The position numbers and the translations under genes were made by a program. The notes under the pieces were generated by a model. It saw nothing but the letters and a program-made list of their open reading frames with translations. It made no database searches and was not told the origin of the DNA. A stretch of DNA of 64,000 nt from Corynebacterium silvaticum (lineage in GTDB: Bacteria; Actinomycetota; Actinomycetes; Mycobacteriales; Mycobacteriaceae), in the NCBI RefSeq assembly GCF_004382825.2, contig NZ_SDQO02000001.1, forward strand, positions 248,001 through 312,000. Reading direction: 5' to 3'. Below are positions 7,993 through 17,156 of this stretch, in pieces; positions within the stretch are counted from its first letter, which is position 1, and every line of letters starts with the position of its first letter.

Positions 7993-8802
7993 ATGGAACT
8001 AGAACAGCTGGTAGCCACATGGCCGATGGATAACGTTGCGAGTGCGGCGATTTCGGGGGATCGCCTGGTTACAGCAGGGGACTGCGATCGCATGTTTGAG
8101 CTGGCCAGCGTGACAAAGCTGCTGGCTGCCTATGGGTTCCTTATCGCTGTGGAAGGGGGGGTCTTTGACCTGGATCAAGAGCTGGGACCCGAGGGGGCGA
8201 CGGTGCGCCATATGCTGGCGCATGCGTCCGGTGTGGGTTTTAAGGCTGGTGATCCGGTGAAGCCGGTGGGGAGCCGTCGTATCTATTCGTCTTATGGTTT
8301 TGAGCTTTTGGCTCAGGCTGTGGAAGAGGAAGCCGGAATGTCGTTCGCGGGCTACCTCGACGAAGTCGTTTTTCAGCCCTTAGGTATGCACTCAACGCAG
8401 CTGTGGGGGTCTGCCGGGCACGAGGGGAGGTCGTCGGTATCAGACCTCGTCTCTTTTGCCCGTGAGCTTCTTAATCCCCGATTGCTGGCCCCCGAGACCC
8501 TTTCCGAGGCCTTTAGTGTTCAATTCCCGGAGCTCAATGGCATTGTTCCGGGGTATGGCATGTATAAACCGTGTCCGTGGGGGCTGGGGTTTGAGATTAA
8601 AGGAACGAAGGACCCGCATTGGACGGGGGGTCAGATGCCGGCGACTACGGTGGGGCACTTTGGTCAGTCGGGGACGTATCTGTGGCTGGTTCCTGGATCC
8701 GGTGTGGCGATGATCGCATTAACGGATCGTCCCTTTGGTCCGTGGGCTAAAGAGTCCTGGGCACAGGCTAACGATGCCGTGTGGCGCATGGTTCAACCTT
8801 AA
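7993..8802 (+). CDS. Serine beta-lactamase-like hydrolase (class C / esterase family)
   Basis: 269 residues of the serine beta-lactamase/penicillin-binding fold. The SxxK motif is SVTK (about residue 40), the second motif reads YSS (where class C enzymes have YxN), and HFGQSG near residue 225 takes the place of the KTG box. No signal peptide is visible, so it is likely cytoplasmic. This points to an esterase- or peptidase-like enzyme rather than a true beta-lactamase. It follows the TRIC gene after 5 bp and is probably co-transcribed. The substrate is unknown. Confidence 0.8.
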   Translation: MELEQLVATWPMDNVASAAISGDRLVTAGDCDRMFELASVTKLLAAYGFLIAVEGGVFDLDQELGPEGATVRHMLAHASGVGFKAGDPVKPVGSRRIYSSYGFELLAQAVEEEAGMSFAGYLDEVVFQPLGMHSTQLWGSAGHEGRSSVSDLVSFARELLNPRLLAPETLSEAFSVQFPELNGIVPGYGMYKPCPWGLGFEIKGTKDPHWTGGQMPATTVGHFGQSGTYLWLVPGSGVAMIALTDRPFGPWAKESWAQANDAVWRMVQP

Positions 8803-8868
8803 CTTTATGTTGAACAAATGGGGCTGTGTGCTGGGGGATAAACCAGTTATTGAGAGTTGAGCATGGGG

Positions 8869-8910
8869 CGTGTGATGCATAAAAATCGCGGTATCGAGCA
8901 GCATCACACG
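8869..8910. promoter_or_regulatory. Inverted repeat upstream of hypothetical gene
   Basis: A perfect 10-bp inverted repeat, CGTGTGATGC (8869-8878) and GCATCACACG (8901-8910), separated by 22 bases. No T-run follows, so it is not a typical terminator. It lies 66 bp after the hydrolase gene and 71 bp before the next start, where an operator or an attenuating hairpin would be placed. Confidence 0.4.
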
Positions 8911-8981
8911 GGGTCGTTGGGGAAGGCGAAACCCGTCTTACGCTGATACGCATATCGGCGTTGAGTTGTGAAACGGTGCTC

Positions 8982-9398
8982 ATGCAAGAACAGGTTTTTG
9001 CGGTTCTCCGCGTGGAAGGAATGCCAAAAAAATGGCGGCTGACCGTGGAATCTGCGATGGTAGAAAATATTGCGACGGAACCGCTTGATGCGTTACCCGG
9101 CGTGGACGAGCTCAACGCGGCTTGGTGCACGACCTGGCGGCGCAACGCGTTGCGTCCGCGTGCGGTCGACTGCAGGGAGGTACTCAACGGCACGGCTGAA
9201 GAATTTGAGAAACTTCGTGACACCCTGGTGCAGCTATCCACGGACGAGGGCTTCTATGCCGATGTCGAGATTTTTATGCCAACGGGGCACGAAGCTTTGC
9301 GACGCACCCCCGGACACCAGTACGGGCCGGGGAATACGTTTAAATCAGTCCTCTGCGCTAGGGACGTAATATCCGTCGCCGAAGGGGTCAAGGAATGA
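8982..9398 (+). CDS. Hypothetical protein
   Basis: 138 residues from ATG 8982; an in-frame TTG at 8961 would add seven. The family is not recognised. The sequence is soluble, with mixed charge, no signal peptide and no membrane segment. The region is TTWRRNALRPR in the middle and ends with SVAEGVKE. Its last 54 bp overlap the 3' end of the convergent NagD-type gene. The frame looks like the true one because the antisense frame is Ser/Thr/Arg-rich in the manner of a shadow. Confidence 0.55.
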   Translation: MQEQVFAVLRVEGMPKKWRLTVESAMVENIATEPLDALPGVDELNAAWCTTWRRNALRPRAVDCREVLNGTAEEFEKLRDTLVQLSTDEGFYADVEIFMPTGHEALRRTPGHQYGPGNTFKSVLCARDVISVAEGVKE

Positions 9399-10166
9399 CT
9401 CGGTTAGATCTGCAATCGAGTCTATGACCTTGGTGGGGCGGAACGGATACTTAGAGATCTCTGCATCGTCGGAGATGCCTGTGCGGACGAGGACTGTGCG
9501 CATGCCTGCCTCAAGTCCACAGCGCACGTCTGTGTCCATCCTGTCGCCGATCATCACTGTGTTCTCGGAGTGAGCACCGATGTTATTCAACGCAGAACGC
9601 ATCATGACGGGGTTCGGTTTCCCCACGAAGTAAGGCTCCTTGCCCGTTGCAGCCGTAATCAGCTGCGCCACCGCGCCGGTAGCCGGCAAAATTCCTTGAG
9701 GTGCGGGGCCCGTGACATCTGGATTAGTGCAGATGAATCGCGCGCCCTCCAAAATCAGATTGATTGCGGTGGTGATGGCCTCAAAAGAATAGGTTCGGGT
9801 TTCTCCCAAAACAACAAAATCTGGATGTGAATTGGTCAGTATCCAGCCATTATCGTGCAGCTCAGTGGTCAAACCGGATTCACCCACAACATAGGCAGTT
9901 CTTTCCTTGTCATGTCCGCCAGCCTGACTGCTCAGGAACGTGGCAGTTGCCTTGGCAGAAGTCCAGATGCGCTCAGGCGGGATCGTAAGCCCGATATGGC
10001 GCAGCCGTGCGGAAAGATCCCGAGGAGTGTGGATCGAATTATTGGTGAGGACCATGAAATTAATATCGTTGTCCATGAGGTTGTTAAGAAAACGATCAGC
10101 CCCGGGGATGATCTCGCCTTCCCTGATGAGGACTCCATCCATGTCCGTGAGGTAGGAAATGGTCAT
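9345..10166 (-). CDS. HAD-superfamily phosphatase, NagD-like (subclass IIA)
   Basis: 273 residues. HAD motif I is DMDGVL (about residues 8-13), motif II is VLTNNS, motif III is the Lys in GKPNPVM (about 190), and motif IV is MIGDRMDTDV (about 215). The order and the C2-type cap between motifs II and III are those of the NagD / 4-nitrophenylphosphatase family, which dephosphorylates small sugar phosphates and nucleotides. Its ATG overlaps the stop of the upstream acyl carrier protein gene by 4 bp, so the two are translationally coupled. The substrate is not predictable. Confidence 0.88.
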   Translation of the reverse strand: MTISYLTDMDGVLIREGEIIPGADRFLNNLMDNDINFMVLTNNSIHTPRDLSARLRHIGLTIPPERIWTSAKATATFLSSQAGGHDKERTAYVVGESGLTTELHDNGWILTNSHPDFVVLGETRTYSFEAITTAINLILEGARFICTNPDVTGPAPQGILPATGAVAQLITAATGKEPYFVGKPNPVMMRSALNNIGAHSENTVMIGDRMDTDVRCGLEAGMRTVLVRTGISDDAEISKYPFRPTKVIDSIADLTESFLDPFGDGYYVPSAED

Positions 10167-10471
10167 TTCTGCTGCTCTCCTTTGCGTTCCGCATAATCGA
10201 TGAGATCTTGTACCGTTTCAAGCGCAAAAATCGCAGTATCCGTCGTACGGAACCCACAGTGTTCCTCTACCCGAATAGTAAGTTCGATGCGGTCGAGAGA
10301 TGTTATTCCAAGGGAATCAAGGCGAGCGGAAGGAACTGCGTTTTCTTTTTCTACCCCTAAGAGAGCGAGTACCGCGATGACTTTTTCCCTGGTCGAAGCA
10401 TCCGCACTCGGTTGAGAAGAATCGGAGGTGCTGTCTTGCAGCTTGAGAAGCTGGTCTTGAAGCGAGGACAC
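10163..10471 (-). CDS. Orphan acyl carrier protein
   Basis: 102 residues from GTG 10471, which has AAGGAG eight bases upstream; a longer ORF from 10510 lacks this. The conserved region is LDSLGITSLDRIEL, with Ser58 as the expected phosphopantetheine attachment site. The usual DSL triad reads TSL here. The four-helix layout and acidic character fit the family. No fatty-acid or polyketide synthase gene is near. In mycobacteria acpM lies just beyond aceE in the FAS-II cluster, so this may be the remnant of that cluster in a genus that lacks FAS-II. It is coupled to the NagD-like gene and divergent from the alpha/beta hydrolase. Confidence 0.85.
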   Translation of the reverse strand: MSSLQDQLLKLQDSTSDSSQPSADASTREKVIAVLALLGVEKENAVPSARLDSLGITSLDRIELTIRVEEHCGFRTTDTAIFALETVQDLIDYAERKGEQQK

Positions 10472-10488
10472 AGGTAGAACTCCTTGAG

Positions 10489-11508
10489 ATGAGGGAGGGG
10501 CTAAGAACAATTCCGACTTTACGCAGGCGTAGGCTCAAACGCATGCGACTGCCTCGATTGACGCGCAAGGGCCGGCGTCGACAAGCTCTTGCCCGCGCAA
10601 AGAAACACAGCACAGCACATGACAGGTTTTATAGCGAGTCCCGCACAACCGGCAGAATCCGTTATTACCTGGACGGGCCTGAGGATGCTGACGTTACCGT
10701 CGTCTTTATCCATGGCTTTACGTTGGCGGCTTCAGCGTGGCACCTACAAGTAGCCCACGTTGCGCATGAAGCCCGCTGCGTTCTCATGGATTTACGCGGA
10801 CACGGGAACACAGGGGAGTATTCCGTAGAAGACTGCACTCTCGACGGCGCTGCCGATGACGTAGCGCGCGTTTTAGAAGCGGTGAAGCCCAATGGCCCCC
10901 TCGTCATAGTTGGACACTCCCTCGGCGGAATGGTGGCAATTAATTTCTTACGTCGATACCCCGAATTCCGGGCGCGTACTGCCGGGCTCGTTTTGGTAGC
11001 CACCGCAGTGGACTCCTTTGCCAGCCAAGGCGTTCCTCAGGTCCTAGCCCTACCCGTAGCAGAGAAAATCCGTAACGCAGCGGAAGCATCCCCAGCAGAG
11101 ACCGCCACACTCAGAGAAGCTATAGCTGCTTTGGTAGCTCCCACCCTGGCAGTCACTGTCTTCCAGACTCCCATGCCTCCCAGCGTCATTGATTTCCACG
11201 CTCAGCTGATTAATGAAACCCCTCTTTCCACCTATGTGGGATTCCTCGACGATTTGCAAGAACACGAGGAAGCCGAAGACGCGAAACTTCTCAACGGAAT
11301 AGAGGGCGTAGTGATCGTGGGAGAAAAAGATTCGGTCACCCCGCTCAGCCAGGCGCAAAGGATTGTCAGCCTGTGGCCAGATGCCGGCTTACAAGTCGCG
11401 CCTCATGCCGGGCATATGATCATTTTGGAACAGCCTGCGATAGTGAATAAGGCGATTGATCAGATGATCGAGCATGCTCACTCCGTGGGGAAATTGCCCA
11501 CAGCCTGA
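10489..11508 (+). CDS. Alpha/beta-fold hydrolase
   Basis: 339 residues. A basic N-terminal extension (residues 1-40, many Arg/Lys) precedes a classical alpha/beta hydrolase domain. Visible motifs are the oxyanion-hole HGF (FIHGFTLAA), DLRGHG, the nucleophile elbow GHSLGG and a C-terminal catalytic His in PHAGHM, with a likely acid in GEKDSVTPL. It could be an esterase or lipase. There is no signal peptide. The start is uncertain, because ATG 10489 and the later ATG 10543 both lack a good ribosome-binding site. It is divergently transcribed from the acyl carrier protein gene, with 17 bp between starts, so they share a promoter region. Confidence 0.82.
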   Translation: MREGLRTIPTLRRRRLKRMRLPRLTRKGRRRQALARAKKHSTAHDRFYSESRTTGRIRYYLDGPEDADVTVVFIHGFTLAASAWHLQVAHVAHEARCVLMDLRGHGNTGEYSVEDCTLDGAADDVARVLEAVKPNGPLVIVGHSLGGMVAINFLRRYPEFRARTAGLVLVATAVDSFASQGVPQVLALPVAEKIRNAAEASPAETATLREAIAALVAPTLAVTVFQTPMPPSVIDFHAQLINETPLSTYVGFLDDLQEHEEAEDAKLLNGIEGVVIVGEKDSVTPLSQAQRIVSLWPDAGLQVAPHAGHMIILEQPAIVNKAIDQMIEHAHSVGKLPTA

Positions 11509-11549
11509 TCCTAACGCTCTCGTTTGAGAAACACCTTTGAACAACACCG

Positions 11550-11591
11550 AAGGCCGGTGCCCATGCACATACTGTGCGGGGCACCGGCCTT
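11550..11591. terminator. Terminator between alpha/beta hydrolase and aceE
   Basis: A 13-bp perfect stem (AAGGCCGGTGCCC with GGGCACCGGCCTT) that extends through a partly paired loop (TGCACA/TGTGC). It lies in the 103-bp gap between two convergent genes. T-runs are weak on both sides. Confidence 0.7.
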
Positions 11592-11611
11592 AGCGCGATG
11601 AGGACGTGTGA

Positions 11612-14347
11612 TTACGCCTTAGTCGGGTCGGTGAGGTGGAAACGCTGTGCGGCCTCAGCAGCAACAGAACGATCAACCTTGCCCTCGTGCACGAGCGCGT
11701 TGAGGGTAGCCACAACAACAGACTCTGCGTCGATGTTGAAGAAACGACGGGCAGCAGGACGGGTATCGGAGAAACCGAAACCGTCTGCACCCAACGTGGT
11801 GTAGTGGCCTGGGACAAAGCGGCGGATCTGCTCCTGGAGGTCCGTAGCAAAGTCGGAGACTGCTACGTAAGGGCCGTTGCCCTTCTTCAGCTGGGTTGTT
11901 GCGAAGGCCTCGCCTGGATCCGTTTCTGGGTGGCGCAGAGCCTGGCGGTTCTTCTCCTGGCCTTCTCGTGCCAGCTCAACCCATGAGGTGACGGAGAAGA
12001 TATTCGCACCAATGTTGAACTCATCGCGCAGAATATCCCGAGCACGGAGCGCCTGCTGCATTCCGATGCCGGAAGCAAGCAAGGAAACCTCGTGCTCGCC
12101 ACCCTGAGCCTTCTCGTACAGGTAGATGCCCTTGTGGAGGCCCTCTACATCGAGATCCTCAGGCTCGGCAGGCTGAGAGATAGGCTCGTTGTAGATGGTC
12201 AGGTAGTACATGATGTTCTCGCCGCGGCCTGGGCCGTACATGCGGTCGATGCCCTCGCGCAGCAGGTGCGCGATCTCGTAGGAGAATGCCGGATCATAGG
12301 AGACCACGCTGGGGTTGGTCGACGCGATGATCTGGGAATGACCATCCATGTGCTGGAGGCCCTCACCGGTGAGCGTGGTGCGGCCAGCGGTAGCGCCGAG
12401 GATAAATCCGCGGGCCATCTGGTCGCCGGCAGCCCAGAAAGAATCGCCAGTGCGCTGGAAACCGAACATCGAGTAGAAGATGTACAGCGGGATCATGACC
12501 TGGCCATGGGTGGCATAAGAGGTCGCCGCTGCGATAAACGCTGCGGTAGAACCGGCCTCGTTGATGCCTTCGTGCAGGATCTGTCCGTCTGCTGCCTCGC
12601 GGTAGGAGAGCATGAGATCGTGGTCAACCGGCACGTAGTTCTGATCATGTGGGTTGTAGATCTTCATGGTGGGGAACCACGAGTCCATACCAAAGGTGCG
12701 GGCCTCGTCAGGGATAATCGGGACGATGCGTTTTCCTAGCTCAGGATCACGCATGAGCTCCTTGAAGGCACGAACCACAGCCATAGTGGTGGCCACCTGC
12801 TGCTTGCCAGAACCCTTACGCAGGCTGCGAAGCTTGTCGAGCGGTGGGACCTCCACGGGGGTGTAGGACTCACGACGCTCAGGGACAAAGCCTCCAAGTT
12901 TCTTGCGCTGTTCAAGCATGTACTTGATTTCCGGAGCATCCTCACCGGGGTGGTAGTACGGCGGGAGGTACGGATCCTTTTCCAGCTGCTCGTCGGTGAT
13001 CGGAACGCCCTGCTTATCGCGGAACTTCTTCAGATCGTCGAGGGTGAGCTTCTTCATCTGGTGGGTCGCGTTGCGGCCCTCGAAGTTGTGTCCAAGACCG
13101 TAGCCCTTAATCGTGTGGGCCAGGATGACCGTTGGGCGATCCTTGGTCTCCAGCGCGCGCTTATAAGCAGCGTAAATCTTGCGGTAATCGTGGCCGCCGC
13201 GGCGGAGGTTCCAGATTTCCTCATCTGTCCAGTCTTCGACAAGCTTGGCGGTGCGAGGATCGCGGTTGAAGAAGTGCTCGCGGACGTATGCGCCGTCGTT
13301 AGCCTTGAAGGTCTGGAAATCGCCGTCGGAGGTGGTGTTCATCAGATCGACGAGAGCACCCTCTTTGTCAGCTTCGAAAAGCTGGTCCCATTCGCGAGCC
13401 CAGACAACCTTGATCACTGACCAGCCAGCGCCGCGGAAGAAGGACTCGAGCTCCTGGATGATCTTGGTGTTGCCGCGGACGGGGCCGTCGAGACGCTGCA
13501 AGTTGCAGTTGATAACAAACGTGAGGTTATCCAGGTTGTTCAGCGCAGCCATTTGGATGAGGCCACGAGACTCCGGCTCGTCCATCTCGCCGTCGCCGAG
13601 GAATGCCCAGACGTGTTGTTCAGAAGTGTCTTTGATGCCGCGGTTATGCAAGTAGCGGTTGAAGCGCGCTTGGTAGATGGCATCCATAGGGCCGAGGCCC
13701 ATCGACACGGTGGGGAACTCCCAGAAGTCTTCCATCCCGTGTGGGTGGGGGTAGGAAGGTAGTCCCCCCTGTGGGCGGGAAACTTCTTGGCGGAAGCCAT
13801 CGAGGTCGTCTTCGGTGAGGCGTCCTTCCATGAATGCGCGGGCGTAGATACCCGGTGACGCATGTCCCTGGAAGAAGATGTGGTCGCCTCCGCCGGGGTG
13901 ATCTTTACCACGGAAGAAGTGGTTCATGCCCACTTCGTAGAGTGGTGCAGCGCCAGCGTAGGTGGAAATGTGTCCACCTACTCCGATCCCTGGGCGCTGT
14001 GCGCGGTGCACCATGATCGCAGCGTTCCATCGAATCCAACGACGGTAGCGCTTCTCGATTTCCTCATCACCCGGGAACTCTGACTCCATGGTGGTAGGAA
14101 TCGTGTTGACGTAATCAGTCGAGGTCATTGGGGGTAATGGCACGCGACGAGCAGATGCTCGCTCAAGCAAACGGAGCATTAGGAAGCGGGCACGCTCAAG
14201 GCTGGATCCTTCCAGCATCCCGTCGAGGGACTCGAGCCACTCGCGGGTTTCCTCGGGATCCGAGTCGTTCAGATAAGAAGCCACGCCATCGCGAATCAAC
14301 GCGAAGTTAGTGTCCTCAGGACGCTTCCCAATGGTTGTGTCAGGCAT
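11612..14347 (-). CDS. aceE: Pyruvate dehydrogenase E1 component, homodimeric
   Basis: Thiamine-diphosphate-dependent decarboxylation of pyruvate and transfer of the acetyl group to lipoyl-E2. 911 residues from ATG 14347, which has GGAGGTGG upstream; the ORF extends 18 residues further without support. The TPP motif [10 protein letters not shown]...NCN is at about residues 230-265. This is the single-chain AceE type used by actinobacteria, not the alpha/beta type. In corynebacteria E1 works in a mixed complex with the SucB-like E2; such an E2 gene lies at 61302-62906. DUF3052 is divergent from it, as in mycobacteria. Confidence 0.97.
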   Translation of the reverse strand: MPDTTIGKRPEDTNFALIRDGVASYLNDSDPEETREWLESLDGMLEGSSLERARFLMLRLLERASARRVPLPPMTSTDYVNTIPTTMESEFPGDEEIEKRYRRWIRWNAAIMVHRAQRPGIGVGGHISTYAGAAPLYEVGMNHFFRGKDHPGGGDHIFFQGHASPGIYARAFMEGRLTEDDLDGFRQEVSRPQGGLPSYPHPHGMEDFWEFPTVSMGLGPMDAIYQARFNRYLHNRGIKDTSEQHVWAFLGDGEMDEPESRGLIQMAALNNLDNLTFVINCNLQRLDGPVRGNTKIIQELESFFRGAGWSVIKVVWAREWDQLFEADKEGALVDLMNTTSDGDFQTFKANDGAYVREHFFNRDPRTAKLVEDWTDEEIWNLRRGGHDYRKIYAAYKRALETKDRPTVILAHTIKGYGLGHNFEGRNATHQMKKLTLDDLKKFRDKQGVPITDEQLEKDPYLPPYYHPGEDAPEIKYMLEQRKKLGGFVPERRESYTPVEVPPLDKLRSLRKGSGKQQVATTMAVVRAFKELMRDPELGKRIVPIIPDEARTFGMDSWFPTMKIYNPHDQNYVPVDHDLMLSYREAADGQILHEGINEAGSTAAFIAAATSYATHGQVMIPLYIFYSMFGFQRTGDSFWAAGDQMARGFILGATAGRTTLTGEGLQHMDGHSQIIASTNPSVVSYDPAFSYEIAHLLREGIDRMYGPGRGENIMYYLTIYNEPISQPAEPEDLDVEGLHKGIYLYEKAQGGEHEVSLLASGIGMQQALRARDILRDEFNIGANIFSVTSWVELAREGQEKNRQALRHPETDPGEAFATTQLKKGNGPYVAVSDFATDLQEQIRRFVPGHYTTLGADGFGFSDTRPAARRFFNIDAESVVVATLNALVHEGKVDRSVAAEAAQRFHLTDPTKA

Positions 14348-14519
14348 TCGCCACCTCCAAGTAGAGAGAAATCCGCCGATGCGCGGGTCATGCATCGACA
14401 CACGGTTTGATCTACAGGATACGTGTTAGGGGGAATTACTGCTTACCGATCAGGTTTTTCCTGAAAAACCAGCATGAAAAGAAGAGAAAACGGGCGTATG
14501 GCTGTAGAGTTTATTGTCG

Positions 14520-14957
14520 ATGAACGCTCAAGATTTCAAGGAGAAGAATTCTGAGGCCGTAGGCGTAAACCACGCTCTCCGCCTTGGTGTCACCGCCGAC
14601 ATGACAGTGCAAGAAGTCGGCTGGGACGAAGATTGCGATAGCTCCATAAGTGAAGCACTAGAAGATATTATCGGCGAGGAGCTTCTCGACGAAGACACGG
14701 ACGAAGCATGCGACGTTGTCTTGTTGTGGTGGCGCGAAGACGACGGAGACTTAGTCGATGGACTAGTCGACGCCGTTCGACCTCTTGCTGAAAACGGCCG
14801 CATTTGGTTGCTCAGTCCGGGGGCCGGTAAATCCGGTGCTCTCGATCCGGGTGAGATTTCCGACTCCGCTCAACTCGCGGGGCTCGTACAAACAAAAGCC
14901 GAAAGACTTGGTTCCTGGCAAGGTTCTTGCTTGGTACAAAAGGGCAATAAGCAGTGA
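14520..14957 (+). CDS. DUF3052 family protein
   Basis: 145 residues from ATG 14520; TTG 14514 is an alternative. The very acidic N-terminal half (DEDTDEACD) and the core VVLLWWREDDGDLVDGL and ENGRIWLLSPG match the DUF3052 family, of unknown function, found beside aceE across the mycolic-acid bacteria. It is soluble with no signal peptide. Its structure suggests a fold related to methyltransferase or CheY-like domains, but that is only an impression. It is divergent from aceE. Confidence 0.85.
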   Translation: MNAQDFKEKNSEAVGVNHALRLGVTADMTVQEVGWDEDCDSSISEALEDIIGEELLDEDTDEACDVVLLWWREDDGDLVDGLVDAVRPLAENGRIWLLSPGAGKSGALDPGEISDSAQLAGLVQTKAERLGSWQGSCLVQKGNKQ

Positions 14958-15030
14958 CTTTGCATTACTAGTACCTCTTCGTGTTAGTATTCTTTCCGAT
15001 GCCTCAGCAGGTCTGATGTATCGGAAGTAT

Positions 15031-15103
15031 GCGCCTTTAGCTCAGCTGGAAGAGCAGCTGGTTTACACCCAGCAGGTCGGCGGTTCGATCCCGTCAGGGC
15101 GCA
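15031..15103 (+). tRNA. tRNA-Val (anticodon TAC)
   Basis: 73 bases. The acceptor GCGCCTT pairs with AGGGCGC, the D-arm is AGCTCAGCTGGAAGAGC, the anticodon loop is TTTACAC and the T-arm contains CGGTTCGATCCCG. The discriminator is A. CCA is not encoded. Confidence 0.95.
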
Positions 15104-15110
15104 CAAAGAC

Positions 15111-15148
15111 AAGCGGCGGCTCCTTAAAACAAGGAGTCGCCGCTTTTT
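15111..15148 (+). terminator. Terminator of tRNA-Val
   Basis: A 15-bp stem (AAGCGGCGGCTCCTT with AAGGAGTCGCCGCTT, one G-T type mismatch) with a short loop, followed by TTT. It begins 7 bases after the tRNA. Confidence 0.85.
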
Positions 15149-15219
15149 CATGATCATCGTTGGGGAGCCACTTGGTAGCTCCACTCCTTTTCAACGTAAA
15201 AAAGGGAGAGTGCAATAAC

Positions 15220-16185
15220 GTGTCCGAGCTAGTCCCACAGTCCAAGCCGTATCCCAAAAAATCATTGGCACTGGGAGTAATCGCCGGAGTGGCCCTCGAC
15301 AGGATGTTGGGGGACCCCGGTGGCCGGTGGCACCCTGTGGCGCTTTTTGGTCGGTATGCGCACTACGTGGAAAAGCGGGTGTATCGCCCTAGCAAGAAAG
15401 CCGGTGCGGTTTTTGTTGCTGTCACCGTCTTGCCTCCGGTTATCCTTAGCGCTGTGGCGGCGCGACGCATTCCCAGGTTTATGCTTGCTGCTTCTCTTTT
15501 GGGTGCGTTGGGTGGAACCACCTTGGAAAAAACCGGAACGCGGATGGCCCGTGCATTAGCCCACGGCGATATCGCCACGGCGCGTGCCCTCGTGCCGTGG
15601 CTGTGTTCCCGGGACCCGGAGCAGCTCGATGAACAAGGGATTGTGCGCGCGACAGTGGAATCGCTGGCGGAAAATACATCGGATGCCACTATCGCGCCCT
15701 TGGTCTGGTCTGTTTTTGGTGCTCCGGCAGTAGTGGGGCATCGGTGTGTGAACACCCTGGACGCGATGGTGGGCTATAAAAATGAGCGTTATAGCGAGTT
15801 TGGGTGGGCTGCAGCAAAGCTTGACGACGTCCTCGCATACGTGCCTGCGCGCGTCACCGCTGTAGCTCATGTGGGTGCCGCAGCAGCCATGGGACGCGGG
15901 TGCAGTGCATTGCGTGCTTGGCGTGAAGACGCTCCGCAGCACCCCAGCCCGAACGCTGGGCCGGTAGAAGCCACAGCGGCGGCCGCTATGGGCGTGCAAC
16001 TCGGAGGGGCTACGCATTACCCTCACGGCGTAGAAATGCGACCGGTGTTGGGGCGTGGGCCGGCCCCTACAACAGAGACGATTACAACTGCCGTCTCATT
16101 GTCTCGGTGGACTCAGGCGCTGGTGGCCTTGACTGTGGTGGCTTTCCAACAAAGAGTGTCACGAGCACAGCGAGGCCGTCACTGA
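15220..16185 (+). CDS. cobD: Adenosylcobinamide-phosphate synthase CobD/CbiB
   Basis: 321 residues from GTG 15220, with AAAAAGGGAG upstream; the in-frame ATG 15160 would add 20 residues overlapping the tRNA terminator region. It is an integral membrane enzyme that attaches the aminopropanol arm to cobyric acid in cobalamin synthesis. Family motifs are DRMLGDP near the start, RWHPVALFG, ESLAENTSD (about 145), FGAPAVVGHRCVNTLDAMVGYKN split over 165-190, and LDDVLAYVPAR. No other corrin-ring gene is near except the CobC-like gene at 18328, so cobalamin synthesis, if complete, is encoded elsewhere. It is convergent with SURF1. Confidence 0.93.
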   Translation: MSELVPQSKPYPKKSLALGVIAGVALDRMLGDPGGRWHPVALFGRYAHYVEKRVYRPSKKAGAVFVAVTVLPPVILSAVAARRIPRFMLAASLLGALGGTTLEKTGTRMARALAHGDIATARALVPWLCSRDPEQLDEQGIVRATVESLAENTSDATIAPLVWSVFGAPAVVGHRCVNTLDAMVGYKNERYSEFGWAAAKLDDVLAYVPARVTAVAHVGAAAAMGRGCSALRAWREDAPQHPSPNAGPVEATAAAAMGVQLGGATHYPHGVEMRPVLGRGPAPTTETITTAVSLSRWTQALVALTVVAFQQRVSRAQRGRH

Positions 16186-16202
16186 ACGAGAACAGCGGGC
16201 CT

Positions 16203-17150
16203 CTAGAAGTTATCTCGACGGTGATCGCGCTTCCGTGGGGCAGTAGTCCGGGTACTGCCATATCTGCTGCGCATCGTTGCGGCAACGCGATCTGTCTTTG
16301 CTTCCGGCTCCTGAATGGCGGCAGCTGCGTTGACCTCTGTGTCGTTTTCGGTAGTGGTATCTGAGTCAGCCTCCTGCATCTGGGCTTCCTCTTCCTTAGC
16401 CCGCCGGCGTTCTTTGATCTCAGCCCAGACAAAGTAGATCACTGCTAGTGGGGCCATGACGCCGAAGGCGATCCACTGGAACCCATAGGAGAGGTGGTTT
16501 CCACGATCGAGCTTAGGAATCGGCATGGCATGGACTTCACCGGGTTGGTCGCTTGTTAGTTGGAGATAGTCGACCCCCAAGGTGGCGTCGATAAGCGTGC
16601 TGATCTGTTCCGTGCTAATTCCGTTTACCTGCGTGTAGCCGTCTGCGGTGAGTGGCGGTGTGGCAGGGATCCCCTCATTATGGCGTGCATGCCCCACGAT
16701 GGTCACGACACCTGAGGGGGCCTTATCTAAACGAGGAGGTTTTCCGGCTTCGAGCGGGATGAAGCCTCTGTTGACCAGGAGCGTTTGCCCGTTCTCGGAT
16801 TGGAAGGGAACCAGCGACTGATAAGCGGGCGAGCCGTCAACAGGGCGCATCCGCAGCAAAACTTCTTTATCAGCGAGATAACGCCCCGTGAGCGTTGCTC
16901 GCATCCACTCGTTATCACCTTTGATATTGCCCGCGCTATCAAAGAGATCGGTGATGGGGGAGGGATCGGTGTCAAAAGCCTGCTCGATATGGGTGTTACG
17001 GGCAACAATGTCATGATCTTTGTTTAGCTGCCAAGGGGAGAGCACCGTGATGGCAAAGTAAGAAAACGCAATCGCTAAAACTGCGGTGATGACCCAACCT
17101 GGTTTGAGAAAAATCCGCCACCCTGACGCTCGCCTTGTAGACCTAGACAC
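16203..17150 (-). CDS. SURF1-family protein, cytochrome oxidase biogenesis
   Basis: 315 residues. The first membrane segment is at about 16-36 (WVITAVLAIAFSYFAI) and the second at about 225-245 (FGVMAPLAVIYFVWAE), enclosing an extracytoplasmic domain with NRGFIP and GHAR motifs typical of SURF1. SURF1 helps assemble heme a3 into cytochrome aa3 oxidase. The C-terminal tail (about 60 residues after the second segment, rich in Glu, Lys and Ala) is longer than the minimal family and is probably disordered in the cytoplasm. It lies 6 bp after the tyrosine phosphatase gene on the same strand, likely in one operon with it. Confidence 0.9.
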   Translation of the reverse strand: MSRSTRRASGWRIFLKPGWVITAVLAIAFSYFAITVLSPWQLNKDHDIVARNTHIEQAFDTDPSPITDLFDSAGNIKGDNEWMRATLTGRYLADKEVLLRMRPVDGSPAYQSLVPFQSENGQTLLVNRGFIPLEAGKPPRLDKAPSGVVTIVGHARHNEGIPATPPLTADGYTQVNGISTEQISTLIDATLGVDYLQLTSDQPGEVHAMPIPKLDRGNHLSYGFQWIAFGVMAPLAVIYFVWAEIKERRRAKEEEAQMQEADSDTTTENDTEVNAAAAIQEPEAKTDRVAATMRSRYGSTRTTAPRKRDHRRDNF

Positions 17151-17156
17151 GGTTGA

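Noticed and set aside
12092-12739. 215-residue open frame on the plus strand within aceE
   Set aside because: It is antisense to a complete and well-recognised aceE gene and has the composition of a shadow frame.
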